A stretch of DNA of 24,806 nt from UBA1413 sp964552955 (GTDB lineage Bacteria; Bacteroidota; Bacteroidia; Bacteroidales; Prolixibacteraceae), in the NCBI GenBank assembly GCA_964552955.1, contig CAZKIU010000050.1, forward strand, positions 1 to 24,806. The letters are read 5' to 3'. The translations under genes and the position numbers were made by a program. Below, one piece after another: positions 6,314 through 14,804 of the stretch; position 1 is the first letter of the stretch; the number at the start of each line of letters is the position of its first letter. Under the pieces are notes generated by a model. That model was not told the DNA's origin. It saw only the letters and a program-made list of their open reading frames with translations, and ran no database searches.

Positions 6314-9300
6314 ATGAGAACGATCATTTATGTGTGTTTGACGGTGCTCGGGAGTTTGCTGTGGCAGGTTTCCGGTGCGCAGACGAATGTGGTCAGGGGA
6401 CAGGTGACTGATTCCCGGACGAATGAGACCCTGCCGGGAGTTTCCATCGTGGTGAAAGGGACCACGACGGGGACGATTACTAATCTGGACGGGAGTTATC
6501 AGATCAACGCTGGGCCGAATGCCACCCTGGTGTTCAGCTATGTGGGAATGAAGACGCTGGAAGTAGCCGTGAACAGCCGCAGCGTGGTTAATGTGGCATT
6601 GGAATCGACGATGGTCGATGTGGAGCAGATTGTGGTGGTGGGTTACGGCACCCAGAAAAAGGCCAATCTGACGGGGGCGGTCTCCTCGGTAGACACCAAG
6701 TTGTTGGAGAGCCGGCCCATTGCCGACGTGGGCCGTGGCCTGCAGGGGTCGACCCCCGGGTTGAACGTGGTGGTCCCCAGCGGGGAAATCGGTTCTGACC
6801 CGATCCTGAAGATCCGCGGTCAGTATGCCTCGATGCGTGGTGGAACCTCTCCGCTGATCCTGATGGACAATGTGGAAATACCCTCCATCCAAATGATCAA
6901 TCCTGAGGATATCGAGTCGATTTCGGTGCTGAAAGATGCTGCTTCTGCTTCTATTTATGGGGCCAAGGCCGCCTTCGGGGTGATCCTGATCACTACCAAG
7001 AAGGGCGCCAAAACCGAAAGCGTGAATGTATCCTATTCAGGGAACCTCTCTTTTCAGAACATCTCCAAGAAGATGGAGATGGGAGGCCTGGATGCTTTGG
7101 AATATACCCTGAGTGCTTTTGAAAGGGTGAGTGGTACCGTAGCCGGCGCCTTCTGGATGGTGACCCGCGAAGGGTATGAAAAGGCGGTTGAATGGGAGAA
7201 GAATTGGGGGGATAAGGTCAAACCCAATGATCCCATGGTCTATGGCCGTGACTGGTATGTCGATGCCAATAACCGCAAAATTGGGCTGCGTACTTATGAT
7301 CCCTATGAATACATGGTTGAGGAGTGGACGCCCACGCAGACCCATGGCCTGACCGTCAGTGGCAAGAGTGGCCGCACCGAATACAACATCGGCGTGGGTT
7401 ATCTCGACCAGGAAGGGATTATCAAGCCCTCCAAGGTGGACGATTTCAAGCGGCATAATGGTTCGGTGCGGGTGGGTACCGATGTCAACGACTGGCTGAA
7501 AGTCTATGGAGGGGGCATGTATTCCAAACGGGTCAAACGTTATGGTTATGCCACCAGTTCCACGACGGCCGACCCCTGGCTCTATATCTACCGCTGGGGA
7601 CCTACCTATCCGATGACCACAGAGGATGGCGATCCCCTCCGGAGTCCGGCCTATGAACTGGCAGCCGGCAATACAGCCTTTCAGGAGACCAACTATACCA
7701 GTATGAACGGGGGATTTACCCTGACCCCCCTCAAGGATTGGAAGATCAATCTGGACTATACCCATTCCAACCAGGAGTATATCACCAAGAGGCCCGGAAC
7801 CCGCTTTACGGCGCGTAATACCTGGACCGCTGCTATTGCGAAAAATGATGAGAGTGGTAACCGGATTTATGTGGACAACACCGGGCAGGTGGTGCCCAGC
7901 ACCACCCCGGGTGCCATGCCAGCCTACAGACTGGCCCTGGATACCTACACCGCTGTAGGTGCCAATCCCGACCATGTCTACCGTTATTCCAAGAATGACA
8001 TGTGGAATACCCTGAATATCAATACCACCTATGAGAAGACCTTTGCCGAGGTACACAACGCCAAGGTGATGCTGGGAACCAGCAGGGTGGCTTATGAGAA
8101 TGCCTACAACTGGTCGCAGATCACCCAGCTGATCGACTATACCAATCCGCAGTTTGACCTGGCCACCGGTACACAAACCACCAGCGGCGGTGAATACTGG
8201 GAGTCGCAGGTGGGTTTCTTCGGCCGTCTCAACTATGATTACAAAGAGAAGTATCTTCTGGAGGCCAACCTGAGGTACGACGGAACCTCCAAGTTTCCCA
8301 GCGACCTGCAGTGGCGCTGGTTCCCCTCCTTCTCGGCCGGATGGCGCGTGGAGCAGGAATCCTGGATGGAATGGGCGATGCCGGTCCTGAATACCCTTAA
8401 GTTGCGTGGTTCCTGGGGAACCATCGGCGACCAGTCGGTCCCCAATTCCCTCTATATCCCCACGATGAGTGGATCCTTCAACAACTGGCTGATCTCTGGG
8501 GCCAAACTCTACCAGTTCAGCACCCCGGGTGCCGTTTCCGCCGCGGTGACCTGGCAGGATATCACCACCCTTGACCTGGGTTTTGACGCCCGTTTATTCG
8601 ATAACAGCCTGGGCGTGATCTTCGACTGGTACCGCCGCGATACTGAGAATATGATCGTCCCTCAGGAGGGACTCCCGACCACCTATGGTACCGGGGCTCC
8701 CCAGAGCAACTTCGGTTCGCTGAAGACCAACGGTTATGAAGTACAGGTGGATTACAACCACCGCTTTAACAACGGACTGGGGATTAACCTGGTGGCCACC
8801 TTTGCCGATGCGGTGACTGAGATCACCAAATATGGCACCACCAATAGCATCGACGGGTGGTATGTGGGCAAGACCTACGGTGAAATCTGGGGTTATGAAA
8901 CTGAAAGACTCTTCCAGAAAAGCGATTTTGAATATGATGGGGATGGAAAGCTGATTAAGATAACTGTGCCCAACGAAGCAGGAACGGCCAACTACACCAT
9001 CTACAAACCGAGTGATCCCAATACCCCTATCCAGGGCAGGCTCCAGTCGGGCAACTTCCTGTTCATGCCCGGGGATGTCAAGTTCAAGGATTTGAATGGC
9101 GATGGTTATATCAACCCGGGTAACCGGTTACTGAAGAATGCCGCCGGGGAAGCCGATTACGGTGACCTGAAGGTGATCGGTAATACGACGCCGAGGTATG
9201 AGTATGGTTTCAGGGCAGGATTTGACTACAAGGGTGTGGATGCCTCCTTCTTCATCCAGGGGGTAGGCAAACGCGACATCTGGGGCGACGGTTTCCTGGC

Positions 9301-9724
9301 CATCCCTGGCTTCAACTCGGCCGATGGTGCCATTCCTCAAGCCATTGCAGGCAACTTCTGGAGAGAGGACCGCACCGATGCCTTCTATCCCGCTCCATAT
9401 AACCTCGCTGGCAGCAGTACTACCCTCAACATGCAGGTACAGTCACGCTACCTCTTGAATATGGCCTATCTGCGCTTTAAGAACATCACCCTGGGATATA
9501 CTTTCCCCGCTTCCCTCACCCGTAAAGTCAATATCAAGAAGTTCAGAATTTATGGTTCACTGGAGAACTTCTTCACCTTCGACAACCTGCGTGATCTTCC
9601 TATTGATCCTGAAGCCATCTCGGGTTATTCCATGTGGAATGCTACCGGCTATAACCTGAGCCGTACCGGAGTGGGTGTCCCTACTTTCAAGAGTGCTTCG
9701 GTTGGTTTACAGTTGAACTTCTAA
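6314..9724 (+). CDS. SusC/RagA-type TonB-dependent outer-membrane glycan transporter
   Basis: This 1136-residue protein has a signal peptide (residues 1-23, ending SGAQ). A CarboxypepD_reg-like beta domain follows (about 26-100, with GQVTDSRTNETLPGVSIVVKG). The SusC-type TonB box is around 103-116 (VEQIVVVGYGTQKK), the plug domain is about 118-240 (ending GVILITTKKGAK), and a long beta-barrel ends in LQLNF. There is no N-terminal STN domain, so signalling to an anti-sigma factor is not expected; none is encoded nearby. With SusD it would import oligosaccharides across the outer membrane. The downstream GH92 gene suggests alpha-mannosides as substrate. It is intact and of typical length, with the SusD gene starting almost at its stop codon. 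Confidence 0.96.
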   Translation: MRTIIYVCLTVLGSLLWQVSGAQTNVVRGQVTDSRTNETLPGVSIVVKGTTTGTITNLDGSYQINAGPNATLVFSYVGMKTLEVAVNSRSVVNVALESTMVDVEQIVVVGYGTQKKANLTGAVSSVDTKLLESRPIADVGRGLQGSTPGLNVVVPSGEIGSDPILKIRGQYASMRGGTSPLILMDNVEIPSIQMINPEDIESISVLKDAASASIYGAKAAFGVILITTKKGAKTESVNVSYSGNLSFQNISKKMEMGGLDALEYTLSAFERVSGTVAGAFWMVTREGYEKAVEWEKNWGDKVKPNDPMVYGRDWYVDANNRKIGLRTYDPYEYMVEEWTPTQTHGLTVSGKSGRTEYNIGVGYLDQEGIIKPSKVDDFKRHNGSVRVGTDVNDWLKVYGGGMYSKRVKRYGYATSSTTADPWLYIYRWGPTYPMTTEDGDPLRSPAYELAAGNTAFQETNYTSMNGGFTLTPLKDWKINLDYTHSNQEYITKRPGTRFTARNTWTAAIAKNDESGNRIYVDNTGQVVPSTTPGAMPAYRLALDTYTAVGANPDHVYRYSKNDMWNTLNINTTYEKTFAEVHNAKVMLGTSRVAYENAYNWSQITQLIDYTNPQFDLATGTQTTSGGEYWESQVGFFGRLNYDYKEKYLLEANLRYDGTSKFPSDLQWRWFPSFSAGWRVEQESWMEWAMPVLNTLKLRGSWGTIGDQSVPNSLYIPTMSGSFNNWLISGAKLYQFSTPGAVSAAVTWQDITTLDLGFDARLFDNSLGVIFDWYRRDTENMIVPQEGLPTTYGTGAPQSNFGSLKTNGYEVQVDYNHRFNNGLGINLVATFADAVTEITKYGTTNSIDGWYVGKTYGEIWGYETERLFQKSDFEYDGDGKLIKITVPNEAGTANYTIYKPSDPNTPIQGRLQSGNFLFMPGDVKFKDLNGDGYINPGNRLLKNAAGEADYGDLKVIGNTTPRYEYGFRAGFDYKGVDASFFIQGVGKRDIWGDGFLAIPGFNSADGAIPQAIAGNFWREDRTDAFYPAPYNLAGSSTTLNMQVQSRYLLNMAYLRFKNITLGYTFPASLTRKVNIKKFRIYGSLENFFTFDNLRDLPIDPEAISGYSMWNATGYNLSRTGVGVPTFKSASVGLQLNF

Positions 9725-9737
9725 AATGTACCAAATC

Positions 9738-11567
9738 ATGAAAAAGAATATTATCCTTTTGTTATCGGTTGTGGCGCTCGTGATGAGCAGTTGCGATGAG
9801 TTCCTTGACCGGCCCTCCCTGACCACCATGGATGATGGCAACTACTGGACCAGCGAGAACAACCTCCGGCTGTTTGCCAATGGTTTTTACCAGAACTATT
9901 TCGTGGGTTACAATGCTACCTGGGGTGTCGATTATGCTCCCCTCCGTGGTTACTATTTCTGCGATGATTTCACCTCTTCAGGCAAGCAGGGCGGTTTTGA
10001 AACCCAGGCTCCTGCATCCAGGGCTTCCACCAGCGAAACTGCGGACTGGCTCACGACCTATGCCGGCCCGACCTGGGATTTTGCCTGGGTCCGTAAATCC
10101 AATCTTTTCCTCGAACGCATCGAAGGGATGAAGAGTTCGGTTCTCACAGAAAATGCCTACAAGCACTGGAGTGCCGTAGCCCGTTTCTTCAGAGGCTATG
10201 AGTATTCACGCCTGGTGAGTGTCTTCGGGGATGTTCCCTATTATGACCGGGTGGTCGGCGACGTGGAACTGGATGAACTCTACAAGGACAGAGACTCCAG
10301 GACCCTGGTCATGGACAAGGTGTACGACGATTTTGTCTATGTTCTGGCCAACATGGCGCTGAGCGATGGCAACAACCAGTACCTCAACCGTTATATTGCT
10401 GCCGGTTTCATCTCCCGTTTCATGTTGTTTGAAGGAACCTGGCAGAAGTACCACCTCAACAACACGGAGAAAGCCAAAAAATACCTGGAATTGGCTGTAA
10501 CGGCTGCCAATGTGGTTATGTCCTCGGGTAAATACAGCTTCAGCAGTGATTTCCGGTCTCTCTTTGGATCCCAGGACCTGGTTTCCAACAAAGAGGTGAT
10601 CATGTACCGGCATTACGATGCAGCTTTGGGGATTACCCACCATGTAGCCTCCTATTCCAATACCACTGAAAGTCAGGGACCAGCTCCCAACCTGACGCTG
10701 GCCAAGTCATTTATCTGTAATGACGGGAAGCCCTGGAAGCTTTCTGCGGTGGCCAATGCCGACAAACTCGACATCAAGAACATGGTAGCCACCCGTGACC
10801 CGCGGTTTGAGGCCACTTTCTGGGATGCCCCGCTGAAAGAGTCCGCTACTCTGCTCTATGCCTGCAAGTTTATTGACAGGAAAGGGCCGACCTATTATGG
10901 CAAGACCTACCCCCCGGAATATGGTTCCAACACCAACACCAACGATTATCCGGTCATGCGTCTGGCAGAGGTAGTTCTTAACTGGATCGAAGCCAAGGCT
11001 GAGCTGGCTACCATGGGGGGAACCGCTGTGGCTCAGGCCGATATTGATGCCTCCATTAATGCTATCAGGAGCCGTCCCCTGGATGCCACAGCCATAGGTA
11101 AGGGGATCGTCAAAACGGCCCCGCTGACCCTGGCCGCCCTGCCCAACGATCCCGACAGAGATCCCGACGTACCCGCCCTGCTGTGGGAAATCCGCCGTGA
11201 AAGACGCATGGAGTTCGTATATGAACATACCCGCCTGATGGATATCAAACGGTGGAAGAAGATCAATTACATGAGTGCAACCACCCAACCCGACAATCTT
11301 TTGGGGTTGTGGATCAATTTCCAGACAGAGTATCCTGAATGGCTGGTGCCTGCCAAAGTCAACAAGCTGAAGGTGAAAAAGGCCGATGGAACAGTGGTGA
11401 CCTATACCGGCTCCAATGGGGCAGACATGGTAGGTTATTATATTCCTGAGAATGTTTCAGACCGTGATCCCTTTACCGACAGAGTGTACCTGGCCCCGGT
11501 GGGCAATACCCAGATCAGCGAATACCTCGACAAGGGCTATACGCTGACGCAGACTCCCGGCTGGTAG
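9738..11567 (+). CDS. SusD/RagB-type glycan-binding surface lipoprotein
   Basis: About 609 residues from the ATG at 9738, chosen because it gives a compact lipoprotein signal (KKNIILL..., lipobox VMSSC, Cys19). An ATG at 9726, one base after the SusC stop, would add four residues. SusD features include CDEFLDRPSLTT after the lipid anchor, the N-terminal helical (TPR-like) region with YEYSRLVSVFGDVPYYDRV, and the C-terminal YPVMRLAEVVLNWIEAKAEL and WEIRRERRMEFVYE stretches typical of RagB/SusD. It caps the SusC barrel and captures glycans at the cell surface. It is tightly coupled to SusC and followed by a strong terminator, so SusC-SusD is a two-gene transcript. Confidence 0.96.
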   Translation: MKKNIILLLSVVALVMSSCDEFLDRPSLTTMDDGNYWTSENNLRLFANGFYQNYFVGYNATWGVDYAPLRGYYFCDDFTSSGKQGGFETQAPASRASTSETADWLTTYAGPTWDFAWVRKSNLFLERIEGMKSSVLTENAYKHWSAVARFFRGYEYSRLVSVFGDVPYYDRVVGDVELDELYKDRDSRTLVMDKVYDDFVYVLANMALSDGNNQYLNRYIAAGFISRFMLFEGTWQKYHLNNTEKAKKYLELAVTAANVVMSSGKYSFSSDFRSLFGSQDLVSNKEVIMYRHYDAALGITHHVASYSNTTESQGPAPNLTLAKSFICNDGKPWKLSAVANADKLDIKNMVATRDPRFEATFWDAPLKESATLLYACKFIDRKGPTYYGKTYPPEYGSNTNTNDYPVMRLAEVVLNWIEAKAELATMGGTAVAQADIDASINAIRSRPLDATAIGKGIVKTAPLTLAALPNDPDRDPDVPALLWEIRRERRMEFVYEHTRLMDIKRWKKINYMSATTQPDNLLGLWINFQTEYPEWLVPAKVNKLKVKKADGTVVTYTGSNGADMVGYYIPENVSDRDPFTDRVYLAPVGNTQISEYLDKGYTLTQTPGW

Positions 11568-11580
11568 GATGGCCTATAAG

Positions 11581-11622
11581 GTGTTAAGGGAACGGGTAAA
11601 GTTCCCTTAACACTTTCCTTTT
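11581..11622 (+). terminator. Intrinsic terminator after SusC-SusD
   Basis: A perfect 13-bp stem GTGTTAAGGGAAC (11581-11593) and GTTCCCTTAACAC (11601-11613) has a 7-nt loop and is followed by TTTCCTTTTT. It begins 13 bp after the SusD stop and separates the transporter pair from the regulator gene. Confidence 0.9.
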
Positions 11623-11680
11623 TCCCGCTATTGGTGAAAAAGAGAGATGTGCTGAGAAATGAACCCTATTAATTGAACTG

Positions 11681-12400
11681 ATGGAAGAACTATTCGGAAA
11701 GATCCCGACGAATCAGACGCTGAGTCAGAAGATCGAGCGCAAGATCGAGGAGGCTATCCGGCAGAAAAAGCTGGTTCCCGGCGCCAAGCTCCCTTCGGAA
11801 AGGGAGTTGTGCGAGAGTTTTGCCGTGAGCCGGACCGCCCTGCGTGAGGCCTTGAGGCGGCTGAGTGCGCGAGGGCTTATTTCCGTGCGTAAAGGCAGCG
11901 GTATGTACGTGTCTGAGATTAAAACCGAAGACGCCATCAAATCGCTCAATTTATATTATGATCTGAAATTTGACTCCAACCTCATCAGCCAGATCATCGA
12001 AGTGCGGCGTCTCTTCGAGCCGGAAATCGCCCGGCTGGCTTCACGTAACCATTCCGGCGAGGATCTGACCCTGCTCAGGGAGAATCTCCTTGAACTGGTC
12101 CACTGTGATCCTGACAATACCCAAAAGGAGGTGGACCTGATCAACCGGTTCCATATGAACCTTTCCAAGGCGACCGGTAACCCGATCATCATGATTACCA
12201 TGGAACCCATCTATACCTTGTTGCCCAGGATGCGCAACCTCATCTACGGCAATATCGAAGGTGAGAAGGAGTATACCGTCGGTCTTCAGCAGAAAATCCT
12301 GGAAGCCGTCGAGCAACGTGACGGCCAGAAAGCCTGGCAGTTCTCCGTGGAGTTGCTGGAAAGAAACATGGATGTCTACAACAAATACTTCAAAAACTAA
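11681..12400 (+). CDS. GntR-family regulator, FadR/FCD subfamily
   Basis: This 239-residue protein has an N-terminal winged helix-turn-helix (about 14-78: LPSERELCESFAVSRTALRE and the wing SVRKGSGMYV) and a C-terminal all-helical FCD ligand domain (about 100-228). In the FCD domain, H158 in NRFHMNLSKATGNP is kept. By alignment to the family pattern from memory, the two later metal-binding histidines appear replaced by Q203 and L225, so ligand binding may not depend on metal. It sits between SusD and the phosphatase/mannosidase genes and is the obvious candidate regulator of the locus. It is bounded by terminators on both sides and may have its own promoter, although none is clear. The ATG is at 11681. 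Confidence 0.92.
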   Translation: MEELFGKIPTNQTLSQKIERKIEEAIRQKKLVPGAKLPSERELCESFAVSRTALREALRRLSARGLISVRKGSGMYVSEIKTEDAIKSLNLYYDLKFDSNLISQIIEVRRLFEPEIARLASRNHSGEDLTLLRENLLELVHCDPDNTQKEVDLINRFHMNLSKATGNPIIMITMEPIYTLLPRMRNLIYGNIEGEKEYTVGLQQKILEAVEQRDGQKAWQFSVELLERNMDVYNKYFKN

Positions 12401-12434
12401 AATGTCTTAACTTACCGGTAACCGGTGCAGGAAT

Positions 12435-12474
12435 AAAAGGTCATATGGAACGATCATCCGTATGGCCTTTTTCT
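12435..12474 (+). terminator. Intrinsic terminator after the FadR-type regulator
   Basis: AAAAGGTCATATGGA (12435-12449) pairs with TCCGTATGGCCTTTT (from 12457) with two G-U wobbles over a 7-nt loop, and is followed by a T-rich tail. It lies 34 bp after the regulator stop. Just before it, ACCGGTAACCGGT (12415-12427) is two copies of the palindrome ACCGGT; its meaning is unknown. Confidence 0.75.
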
Positions 12475-12608
12475 TATTTTTACCCTGATGGGCTCACCAG
12501 GAAGGTCTCCCCATCTATGACGTTCTGAATCTCCCGGCCGCCTCCGCTGTCGGACCGGTAAAAGCACATCGAGGCTTAATACGCACCTGTAGGGAAGGGA
12601 CAGAGGCT

Positions 12609-12641
12609 GGAATAGGGATCAGGGGCAGGAATAGGGGTCAG
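12609..12641 (+). repeat. Two 19-bp direct repeats upstream of the phosphatase gene
   Basis: GGAATAGGGATCAG (12609-12622) recurs as GGAATAGGGGTCAG (12628-12641), 19 bp apart and in the same orientation. The stretch from 12401 to 12703 otherwise holds only the terminator described separately and G-rich sequence; no gene is seen. The repeats could be regulator sites, since they end about 60 bp before the ATG, but this is speculative. Confidence 0.45.
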
Positions 12642-12703
12642 AGCGTTGGACGATCTGGCCTTTGGATGCTTATATTGATACACGACAAAAAATGCAAGGC
12701 AGG

Positions 12704-14641
12704 ATGAAACACTTATTTTTTCTGGTTTTTCTTTTGGTCTTTACCCCGGTGGCCCTAACGGCGCAGCCCTTTACCTTTGCCCATGTGACCGACACCCACG
12801 TGGGGGGATCCACGGGGGCTGAAGACCTGAAACGGACTGTGGAAGATATCAACGCCCTCGGGAATGTTGATTTTGTGGTGGTCACGGGTGATGTGACCGA
12901 ATTCGGTTCCCGTACTGAGTTGGAGGAAGCCCGGGCCATCCTGGACCGGTTGCAAAAACCCTGGTATGCTGTTCCCGGCAACCACGATTCGAAATGGTCG
13001 GAGAGTGGATGCAACGACTTCGTGCAGGTTTTCGGAGCCGAGAGCTTCTCATTTGAGAAGAATGGGATTCTGTTTATTGGTACGGCCAGCGGTCCAAATA
13101 TGCGGATGGCTCCGGCCCTGGTGCCCCGCGAACAGTTGTTGTGGCTGGACTCGGTCCTGACTTCAATGAGAAATCCACAACAGCCGGTGGTATTCATCAA
13201 CCATTACCCTCTGGATGAGTCCATGTCGAACTACGGAAAGGTACTGGAGCTCCTCGGAACCCGGAATGTCAGGGTTTCCCTGATGGGACACGGCCACAAC
13301 AATAATCAGTATGATTTTGGAGGGCTTCCGGGAGTCATGGGGCGTTCCAACCTCCGGGCAGGAAAGGAGAGGGGAGGGTATAACCTGGTGACCGTCAGGG
13401 AGGATACCCTATTCTTTGCCGAGAGGGTCACCGGAATGGAAACCCTTCCCGTCTGGTGTAGAATTCCCCTGGTGGAGCGGGGTGGCCAATCCTTCTTGCC
13501 TGGAAAATCCATCCCGGCACCAACTTCTCCTGGTACCTCTGAACCTGGCACGCCGGTCCCCGTTACACATAATCCAGGCCAGCCTTCCCCCGGCCAGCCT
13601 GGTTCTGTCAATCCAACTTCTGGCATGGTATCCTCTTCCTCCGCCAGTGTGGTGTGGGAGGCTGCTGATGAGAGCGATATCGGGGCAGGAGTGGCGGTCA
13701 GGGGAAATATCTGTGTCTATTCCCGCACCGATGGCCATATCGTGGCCAGGGACCTGCGTGATGGCCGCGTCATCTGGACTTACCGAACCGGAGGAAAAGT
13801 TTTTTCCACGCCTGCCATCCGTGGAAACCGCGTGGTGTCTCCTTCTACCGACGGTCATATCCGTTGTTTTGACTTGAGAAATGGTTCCCTGCTTTGGGAT
13901 CACCCCACAGGTAAGCCGATTGTCGCCTCACCCGTTATCCGAGGCAGGCGGGTTTTTACCGGTTCTTCAGAAGGGGTTTTCAGGGCCCTGGGACTTAAGG
14001 ATGGAGGGCTTCAATGGCAATTTGACAGTGTGAAAAACTTTGTGGAGACCAGGCCCCTCCTTTATCGGCAGGGCATTTATTTTGGCTCCTGGGGCAACAC
14101 CTTCTATGCCCTTAACCGCAAAACCGGACGGTTGCTCTGGAAGCGGGAGAAATATGCCAACCGGATGCTCTCCCCTGCGGCGGTATGGCCTGTGGCTGCC
14201 CGGGGTAAAATATTCATTGTGGCTCCCGACCGGCGGATGACCGCTCTGGATGCCCGTACAGGAAACGAAATCTGGGATTCCGGAAAATGGTCGTGCCGGG
14301 AATCTATTGGTCTTTCCGGAGATAACAAAGAGATCTACATCAAAAATATGACCGAGGGGAATGTGATGGCCTTCGATGCCAAAAGCGATACCCAAAAGGT
14401 GGTATGGGAATGCCGGGCCGGACTGGGGTACGAAATTGCCCCATCCCCCCTCACACAAAAGGGAGACCTGGTTTTCGTCCCTACGACGAGCGGCAGAATC
14501 GTGGCGGTCGACAGAAAGAAAAACCAGGTGGCCTGGAATTTCCAGGCGGGAGAGGCCCTGGTCAATCTTATTCTGCCCGTTAAAAGCAACCGCCTGCTGG
14601 TCACTACCTTTGAGGGACGGGTAGCCTGCCTGAAGTATTAA
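12704..14641 (+). CDS. Exported calcineurin-type metallophosphatase fused to a PQQ-type beta-propeller
   Basis: The chosen ATG gives 645 residues and a clean signal peptide (residues 1-20, ending LTAQ), with AAGGCAGG just upstream. The same frame extends to ATG 12692 and TTG 12662. The metallophosphatase domain (about 24-250) has a full dimetal signature: D30 and H32 (DTH), D63 (GDV), N93-H94-D95 (GNHD), H167 (NHYPLD), H196 and H198 (GHGH). A Pro/Ser/Gly/Thr-rich linker (about 268-312) leads to a PQQ-like propeller (about 315-645) with repeated blades of the form GxVxAxDLRDGRVIWTYRTGG. It probably acts in the periplasm or at the surface. It sits between the PUL regulator and the GH92 gene, suggesting a phosphoester on the glycan or a product of its breakdown; that substrate is inferred. 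Confidence 0.88.
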   Translation: MKHLFFLVFLLVFTPVALTAQPFTFAHVTDTHVGGSTGAEDLKRTVEDINALGNVDFVVVTGDVTEFGSRTELEEARAILDRLQKPWYAVPGNHDSKWSESGCNDFVQVFGAESFSFEKNGILFIGTASGPNMRMAPALVPREQLLWLDSVLTSMRNPQQPVVFINHYPLDESMSNYGKVLELLGTRNVRVSLMGHGHNNNQYDFGGLPGVMGRSNLRAGKERGGYNLVTVREDTLFFAERVTGMETLPVWCRIPLVERGGQSFLPGKSIPAPTSPGTSEPGTPVPVTHNPGQPSPGQPGSVNPTSGMVSSSSASVVWEAADESDIGAGVAVRGNICVYSRTDGHIVARDLRDGRVIWTYRTGGKVFSTPAIRGNRVVSPSTDGHIRCFDLRNGSLLWDHPTGKPIVASPVIRGRRVFTGSSEGVFRALGLKDGGLQWQFDSVKNFVETRPLLYRQGIYFGSWGNTFYALNRKTGRLLWKREKYANRMLSPAAVWPVAARGKIFIVAPDRRMTALDARTGNEIWDSGKWSCRESIGLSGDNKEIYIKNMTEGNVMAFDAKSDTQKVVWECRAGLGYEIAPSPLTQKGDLVFVPTTSGRIVAVDRKKNQVAWNFQAGEALVNLILPVKSNRLLVTTFEGRVACLKY

Positions 14642-14649
14642 TAAGAAGA

Positions 14650-14676
14650 GCCAGGTAACGCCCTGCCGGTCCTGGC
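14650..14676. other. Inverted repeat after the phosphatase gene
   Basis: GCCAGG (14650-14655) pairs with CCTGGC (14671-14676) over a 15-nt loop, 9 bp after the phosphatase stop. No T-run follows, so it is at most a weak transcript end or RNA processing hairpin. Confidence 0.25.
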
Positions 14677-14715
14677 CCAAGGTGTGTCTGCTGCACGGAA
14701 ATGGCAAATTGTAAA

Positions 14716-14730
14716 ATTTGATGCTCAAAT
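14716..14730. promoter_or_regulatory. Candidate operator palindrome upstream of the GH92 gene
   Basis: ATTTGATGCTCAAAT is a perfect 6-bp inverted repeat around a 3-bp centre, 74 bp before the GH92 start, in an AT-rich 163-bp gap. Its size suits a dimeric winged-helix regulator. No matching copy was noticed upstream of SusC, so a link to the local FadR-type protein is not shown. Confidence 0.35.
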
Positions 14731-14804
14731 GGTGAAATTAGGTTAAATTGCGAACCTGTTGGGGCGGGTCCCACTGCAAATAACACTTCTGTACATAATT
14801 TGAA

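Noticed and set aside
7037..8176. 379-codon open frame on the minus strand
   Set aside because: It is antisense within the SusC gene. Its composition (many Gly, His and Ile) is that of a shadow frame and it has no signature motifs.
13967..14728. 253-codon minus-strand frame
   Set aside because: It is antisense to the propeller part of the phosphatase fusion, whose repeats are clear on the plus strand.
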